From NCBI GenBank assembly GCA_025504975.1, contig JANUWI010000016.1, forward strand, positions 310,001 through 374,000: a stretch of 64,000 bases of DNA, written 5' to 3'. A program made the translations under genes and the position numbers. Each line of letters opens with the position of its first letter. The stretch's first letter is position 1. A model generated the notes under the pieces. It was not told the DNA's origin. It worked only from the letters and a program-made list of their open reading frames with translations, and ran no database searches. This DNA comes from Plenodomus lindquistii (lineage: Eukaryota > Ascomycota > Dothideomycetes > Pleosporales > Leptosphaeriaceae). Positions 58,217-64,000 of this stretch are shown piece after piece.

Positions 58217-60471
58217 TCATGGTGACATCGGCCGTCTTGGTCCTTCCTCTTCATTTCTCGCCCAGTTCTCTAGCTCTTCGGGTGTAGGTTGTGATACAAC
58301 AGTGCTGTCGCTCTGTATAGTAATATCACTCAAACCTCTGGCATGCGAAGGTCTGCGTTCTGTCGAAGCTTGCTGCTCTTGCTCATCGCCTGTAGCATCA
58401 ACTTCCATGATGGCTTCAGCCTTAGCCTGCGCGAGCTCGTCCGCGGTCGCGGCCTCGCCGGGGTTGATGGAGGGCTTCGCAGCTTCAATGCTAGCCTTGG
58501 CGTCTGATGATCGCTTATTCGCAAGTACCTCGTCGATGTTGGTCTTGAGAGACATGTCGCTAGGACTCCGGCCCTTCTCGTTCAGGGTTGGACGGACAGC
58601 ATCTTCTCCGGACAATTCGGCAATGGGCGTGCGCGGCGAATTGTGGCCTGATGAATCTCCTGTTGTACCCCGTCGTCGGACTCTGCCTGCAACGAAGTAA
58701 TCAAATGTGTCTCTCCCGTCCGGAGGCGGGCTATACATCTCCGCAGGAGTACTGTCTGGTGACATCTCACTGATTGGAGGAATCGATTTATGGTCAGCAC
58801 TGTAGTATCCTGCTGTCGAATCCTTTGGCGAGTGAAGTTCGGATCCAGTCAGTTCCGAAACTCGCCGATGCTTGACTTCGTTTCCAGCGTATGTGGTGTC
58901 AATTTCGGAAGCCTCTCCGGGATCTGGGTCCTTCTTGTTGGCTTTGCGACGGCGTCTCAGGAAAAGAAACGCTGCAATGCCGGCGGCAACGAAGGCCAAT
59001 ACTATTCCCACGACGATACCAGCAATTGCGCCAGCAGCAAGGCCTCCGCCCCCACCACCGCCATCTCCGATCTCCCTTGGAGGCACGTAATCTTTGGGGA
59101 AAATCGGGACTATATTTTCCTTGGGAATTTTCTCGAGGACTGCAGGCACGACCGTGAAATTCAGGCTTTCGTAGTCGACAATGAGATATGCTTCCTGCAG
59201 GAAAGTGCGGCCCAACACAGACTTTCCATCTCCCGAACGTCGTATGGGAAAGTACTGTGTTGTTTGGTTGACCTTTGGTGGGCTCAGTTGCCCATCAAAT
59301 GCACCATATGGAAGCACAACACTTGCAAAGTCTATAAGGCTGTCCTGAGTGCCGACTCCGATTTTAAAAGTGACTGTCGGATTTTGCTGTTTATTCCAAG
59401 CATGTGCTGATTCATTGACAAGATAGTATCGTGTATCTTCATCGTAGGTCAGTTGGAATTTATTGGCGAAGAATCCACATATATCGTCCGGTAATATGAG
59501 GTAGGGAATGGTAGAGTCGATGTCCGCCATGAATCCACCCTCTTCCCGCTGGTCATTGGATGTGAATGATGCCGAATACGTCGCAACGTCTGGATCCGTG
59601 GCGTACGTGACAGACTGAACGCCAACGGTCAAAGTGTTGTCACTTGCGCCGGGCATGTCGATAGAGACACCGCTATCTTTCGCGCGTGAACTGTCGTATC
59701 CGCCAAGTACAAGAGACCCGGGAACACCTCTTCCGTTGTTTCCTGCTTCAGGTGAGCAAAGTGTTCGACCATCTACCTTCAGGCTCCGTGAAAACAACCA
59801 ATGCACATAACGAGATAATCAGGATTATCAAACGAGAAGGGCCGGTACTGACTGTAATGAGCTCCAGCGGAGTAACCAAATGAGCGACTGGGAACTATTG
59901 GGTCATTTGGGCCGAGAAGGTTGTCCAAGAAGTTGGGCAGGCTTCCGTTTGTTACTCCAGTGCTGCCCGCTGCCAGACCAAGCCAGCCGGTGTAGAAGTC
60001 TTTGTCGGAATATGCGACTACGAACTGCTTGGGAGATGTCCTCGCGCCCGCCGTGGTGTGACCATACGCAACAAAATCTTTCCCAAAGACCCCCCCTGGG
60101 GGGAGGCCTAATGGATCCAGAGTCAAGTTGGCAGTAAACCACTCGGGCAACGGGATGTCGTACAGTCCTGAATCTTCCCATGTCTTGGAGCTGGCGGTCT
60201 CTAGTCCTAGAGACTGTGATCCTTGAAAGATCTCGACGCCCCTGTTCTCTGCGCACTCTGTATCGCACCAACTTGCTTGCTGAGGGACCACAGTCAACCC
60301 TGACGACGTGGATATGAGGACTCTGAAGTTCTGGCCGATCCCGCTCCCATCGTTACCAATGTTGATGTTGAAGCTTGACCATTTCCCATCGTCGCCGTCA
60401 AATTCTCCGCTTGGGGGTACGCTTATGGGCGAGGGCAGCGTGGCTGTCGCCGCGCGGTTTTCGAGATGCAT
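58217..60471 (-). CDS. Membrane-anchored aspartic-protease homologue, likely inactive
   Basis: Exons 60471-59853 and 59772-58217; 724 residues, frame exact. The N-terminal 440 residues have the pepsin-like (A1) bilobal fold: KWSSFNINIGN.., GWLGLAAGSTG, GSLVLGGYDSS, VLGRTFLQEAYLIVDYE. The first catalytic motif, normally DTGS, reads VLISTSSG (Ser54 in place of Asp), while the second lobe keeps an Asp in ADIDSTIPYLILP (D292). It is therefore probably not a working protease. A Gly run and a membrane helix (AIAGIVVGIVLAFVAAGIAAFLFL, about 451-478) precede RRRRK and a 246-residue Ser/Glu-rich cytosolic tail. No clear signal peptide is seen; the frame is open upstream to about 60570 without an ATG, so the true start may be in another exon. 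Confidence 0.8.
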
Positions 60472-62192
60472 GGTCAGCCGGGGAGCATGTTTGTTGAAAA
60501 TCACAATAGAGGCACGGGTTAGAAACAGAGATGAAGGGGCAGAGAGGGCGTTTTTGGTCAGGCTGACAATCGTTCACTTGATTGTCCGAATCTGATCAGC
60601 GGCAGTCTTGGGTCAATTGGAGGCGTGGGCAGCACGGTAGATGCTTGAAGAGCCGCGCTGCTCTACGAAACACATTACGTCCAATGAATGGTAGGCATGG
60701 CTGCATCTAGGCCTGCCTTGCTGGCCGCATAAGCCGCTTTGCTGTCGACATATAGAAGGCGCTCAGTTAATCGCTTTGTTGGGTGGTCGCCCGTGCCACG
60801 GGCGCGGGGTTGACTTTCACAAGGACACCCTGTGGTTGCAGATAGCCTGCAGGTGGTAATAAGCGGCATTGGACATGGACTCCACCGGTCAAGTTCTGCA
60901 GCTTATGCGACCGGGAGTGCTATTGGGGGATAATTGGGCTTGCAAAGGACGCTAGTAGTGCCTTGCCTGTGCGAGACGCGGTTGTTGAGCAGGGCCGCAG
61001 AGAGACTGCAGCATTGGTGAGGTGTGGTAGCTTGGTGAGGAGAGGTGGCTGGAAGGACAAAGATCGAAAGATACACCATGTTGGCGGCGCGGGAAGCAGG
61101 CGGCGTCGACAGATGGAGGTTGACGGCCGTTGCCCCACGTTGGCGCCCCATGCACGGCCCTCGTTCGCGAGTGCATCACCACTTCAGACCTTGTATGTAC
61201 ACTCTGTATACACCTCAGGTGCCACCACGCTCAGAAACCAATAATCGCCACCTTGGCTAGGTCCTCCCACAACACGAATCAGTTGCGGTCGTGGCGTCGA
61301 ATGGGTCATCCTCGAAGGACTGCCCTGGGTGTCCCGCCCTCTTTGTCGATTGGCCACGTCGAAAGCCTCCACAGACGCCCTGCCAATGGCCTCTCCATAT
61401 GCATGATGGCGATTACAAGATGCATGTTTCTATTGCACTTGCTAGCTCGATCCGGCACTTGGGTTGACCATGTCAGCATTCACCATTATGGGCAGGTCCC
61501 TAGTGTCTAGACCGTGGGCCTGATATGAGATACGAATGCAACACCGACTCTTAAAGCATGTCTTGGTTTCTCATCTCAGCCCTAGTATGATGTCGTCGTC
61601 GGGTGTCATCTCCACTCATTCTGCCGGCCAGAACAGAATCCCAAGGAGACCTCGCTTCACATAGGTCATGTCCTCCTCATCTGCGGCGGCCTTGCCTGTC
61701 AGACGGAAGACGATCTATACCCTGTCCTTGGATCTTCTCTCTCCGTGCATGCTGATCAGCATACCAGTAGACAGGATTGTCAACAAGGCTTGGAAGGTCC
61801 CAGCCCCGTTACAATCATTACACTCTGCCGTCATATGCACATTACCCACTAGTTTTGCCATTGCTTTATAGCCACGCGTTTCTGCCAAATCCCTCTCTTT
61901 GTCAAGGACTAGCCTTCAGCCTGTCGTTTTTCGCAAGGTAAGTACCATTTCATTGCGGTACCGTTGTCAGTTGGTTGGTTGCATAGCGAGGCCGCTCACC
62001 CGAGTGAATTTCCACTTGTGATGAGCGCATATTGCCAAAATTGTTCCCATATGCAGTCTCTCTTCTGTTAGACTATTCAACTTGTCTCGAATGCCTGGAA
62101 TACGCAGTTTTTCTCGTGCGCGCCGCTGAACCCCCCCAGCCTCAAGCCGTGTGACACTCGCCCGGCCGGCTCACCAATCTCTTACTCTAAGT
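60472..62192. other. Intergenic, nothing recognised
   Basis: About 1.7 kb upstream of two divergent surface-protein genes. Short frames only; no gene, tRNA or repeat supported. Confidence 0.45.
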
Positions 62193-64000
62193 ATGCACAT
62201 TGGGTGGCATTTCCTGCTCGCTTGTAGCGCTGCAGTCCTTGCCCAACAGAACGACACAGTACTTGGGCTCAAGGCAACAGAAGTTTCCGAACTCTCCGAA
62301 CCTTCGTCGGCCGCAATCCCAGAAGAGGAACTAGGCTACGGACCGCCAGGTTACGGAACACCCTCAACTTCCAAGCCTCCAAGCAATGGATACCCGACCG
62401 CGGGTACTTGTAGCAAAGAAACGATTACCATAACCAAGTCTGCACACCATGGATGTCCAAAGCCGTCCACGGTCACAAGAAGCGCAGTTCAGACTTCTAA
62501 GATCACGGTCACCTCCACCTCCACCCTGAATTACACCACTACATCTACATGTACTGAGTACATTACCGTCACGGACACCAAAAATTTGACGAAGACGGAA
62601 ACGAAGGTAGCATGAACATGATTCGATGCGGCTCAAGCGCTGACTTTCGTAGACGGATACATCCACCATCACCCAGCCTGGGTTGAACTTGACAACAGTA
62701 TGTTCTCATAAATCGTCTTCTACTCAAGATGTTTGGACTTACAAATTCTATGGACTGTTCCTGGCCCGACATTCACGTATAACAATACGATAACGAAGTA
62801 CACGACTTATGTAAGCTTCCATACTTCTCGTAAGTAGGACTCAAGCTAACTATACCAGATCACGACATTGACAACCGTTTCGGTAAGTACCTTCTTCCCT
62901 GTCGAATACGTCGCTTTGCGAAACATACCCAACAGGCCGTCCTTTCTGTTGAGCGCCGTCGCTTAGTGTTCGTACCATACGCACACAGTTCTGCTACTAA
63001 TAAATTCTACAGCTTGTGCCCACAACAATCATCAGTCTTCAGCCTACGACACAGATTTCTCTAGTCCCAACTCTGGTTCCTACAACGATCGAGCGCACTG
63101 AAACCAAGCTCACGACCAGCGTCACAACAACAACCTACACATCGGTGCGTGCATTCTGACTCATCCAGAGTAGGTCTTCTGCTAACGATATCCCCAGGTA
63201 ACGACGTCAATAAGCACTGCCTATGTAACTACGACTCTCACGCGTAAGCAAGCCTTTATTCTCATGTGTTTGCGCATTCAATTGACGATTGGTAGTATCT
63301 GGTACAACATCCGTTTCCACGCAGACCGTCGTTTCGACTTTTACCCAGATTGTAACTCTCACGGATACAATCTCGCTGACGCAGACCATTCCGCAAACCG
63401 TTGAAGTCTCCGTGCCAGGTCCAATCCAGACTGTCGATCGTACAATTGACCGGACGCAAACGCTGGATCGCACCATTATCAGTCTCGTACCAACTACACA
63501 AATCAGTCTCGTGCCAACGACAGAATACAGCACGATCCGCACGACCGAGCTGTCTGTCTCGACTACTACGACTACTTTTACGTCCGTGGTTACCTCTACC
63601 ACCACGTCGCTGAGCCTCGTTACGATTACGCGTAAGTTTTGCACAATTTCGCGAAAATCGGACACTAACATGCAACAGAATCCGGCACCACTGTAACCTC
63701 TACAAGTACTCAAGTCAGCGAAGTTTTGACCACCCTGACTCTTACACAAACTATTCCTCAGACAATTGTGCAGACTATTGACAGAACCGTGGAGATATTA
63801 GTTCCTGGGCCGACTCAAACTTTGCTCGCAACGACCACCCAAGTGATCATTAGTGTTAGCACCCAGCTCAGTACTTTGACCTTGCCTCCTGTGGTCAGTG
63901 TCACGACCACGACATTACCGGCTTCCACTCTGGTCATCACGACGCAACTTCCTGCAAGCACGGTTGTGTCGACAGTCGTATCCACCGCTACGCTTCCGCC
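62193..64000 (+). CDS. Thr-rich cell-wall protein/adhesin, 3' end outside window
   Basis: The ATG at 62193 opens a signal peptide (MHIGWHFLLACSAAVLAQQ). The first exon runs to about 62606. Later exons I can place: ending 62810 (..YNNTITKYTTY), 62859-62882 (24 nt, ITTLTTVS), 63013-63144, 63198-63243, 63296-63631, 63679 to the edge. The splicing between 62606 and 62750 is not resolved. The protein is dominated by Thr/Ser/Val with repeats such as LTQTIPQT, VPGPxQT, IDRT and SLVPTT, typical of heavily O-glycosylated wall proteins or adhesins. The two phase-1 introns at 63244-63295 and 63632-63678 cut the same point before SGTT, so repeat units are bounded by introns. No stop codon is reached. Start and family type are good; the exon map is partial. 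Confidence 0.7.

Noticed and set aside
58790..59410. Plus-strand frame of 206 codons
   Set aside because: Antisense to the aspartic-protease homologue.
1..64000. tRNA genes, by looking for GGTTCGAATCC-like B boxes on both strands
   Set aside because: The few TTCGA/TCGAACC hits lie in coding sequence or lack a matching A box and acceptor stem.

Overview
The window is nuclear DNA of a filamentous ascomycete (Pezizomycotina). Dothideomycetes, perhaps Pleosporales, is my best guess but is inferred from gene style only. Evidence: genes broken by short spliceosomal introns (mostly 46-80 nt, GT..AG with CTAAC/CTGAC-like branch sites), Zn2Cys6 transcription factors, a fungal STAND/NACHT protein, yeast-type housekeeping genes, and no operons. 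I rebuilt exon structures by hand; almost all multi-exon models below sum to a whole number of codons, which is a useful internal check. I count 26 well or reasonably supported genes, two of them cut by the window edges, plus one weak candidate and one possible coding relic.

Layout. 1-5.7 kb: left-edge partial gene (-), GPI-type Cu-only superoxide dismutase (+), membrane F-box/zinc protein (-), septation-network Cdc14 (+). 7.2-19 kb: PAP2 phosphatase (+), Zn2Cys6 factor (+), P-loop kinase (-), MFS sugar transporter (+), methyltransferase (+), adaptin-binding protein (-), SmD3 (-), mitochondrial phosphatidylglycerophosphate phosphatase GEP4 (+). 19.5-34 kb: vWA protein with P/Q/Y/G-rich flanks (+), URB2 (-), MIC10 (+), UPF0643 protein (-), POT1 (-), importin alpha (+). 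35-46 kb: DUG3 (+), a NACHT STAND protein (-), a CECR1/ADGF-type adenosine deaminase (-), a four-helix membrane protein (+). 46.8-64 kb: RRP46 (-) and PEX4 (+) from a shared promoter, a single-pass membrane protein (-), a 4.2-kb gene-poor stretch, a second Zn2Cys6 factor (+), a membrane-anchored aspartic-protease homologue with a lost catalytic Asp (-), and a Thr-rich surface protein that runs off the right edge (+).

How genes relate. Most are unrelated housekeeping genes placed side by side: ribosome biogenesis and RNA decay (URB2, RRP46), splicing (SmD3), nuclear import (importin alpha), telomere capping (POT1), mitochondrial membranes (MIC10, GEP4), peroxisomes (PEX4), glutathione turnover (DUG3). 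Several pairs diverge from short shared promoters (RRP46/PEX4, SmD3/GEP4, URB2/MIC10, POT1/importin alpha). The accessory-looking parts are the STAND plus adenosine deaminase neighbourhood (36.9-43.5 kb), the 51-55 kb gene-poor stretch with a transcription factor, and the two cell-surface genes at the right end.

No convincing tRNA, rRNA, CRISPR or intact transposon was seen. The most notable observations are two GC-AG introns needed to keep genes in frame, the STAND/deaminase pair (loosely like the bacterial RADAR pairing), the membrane-tethered F-box zinc protein, the dead-looking aspartic protease receptor, and the intron-bounded repeats of the right-edge adhesin.
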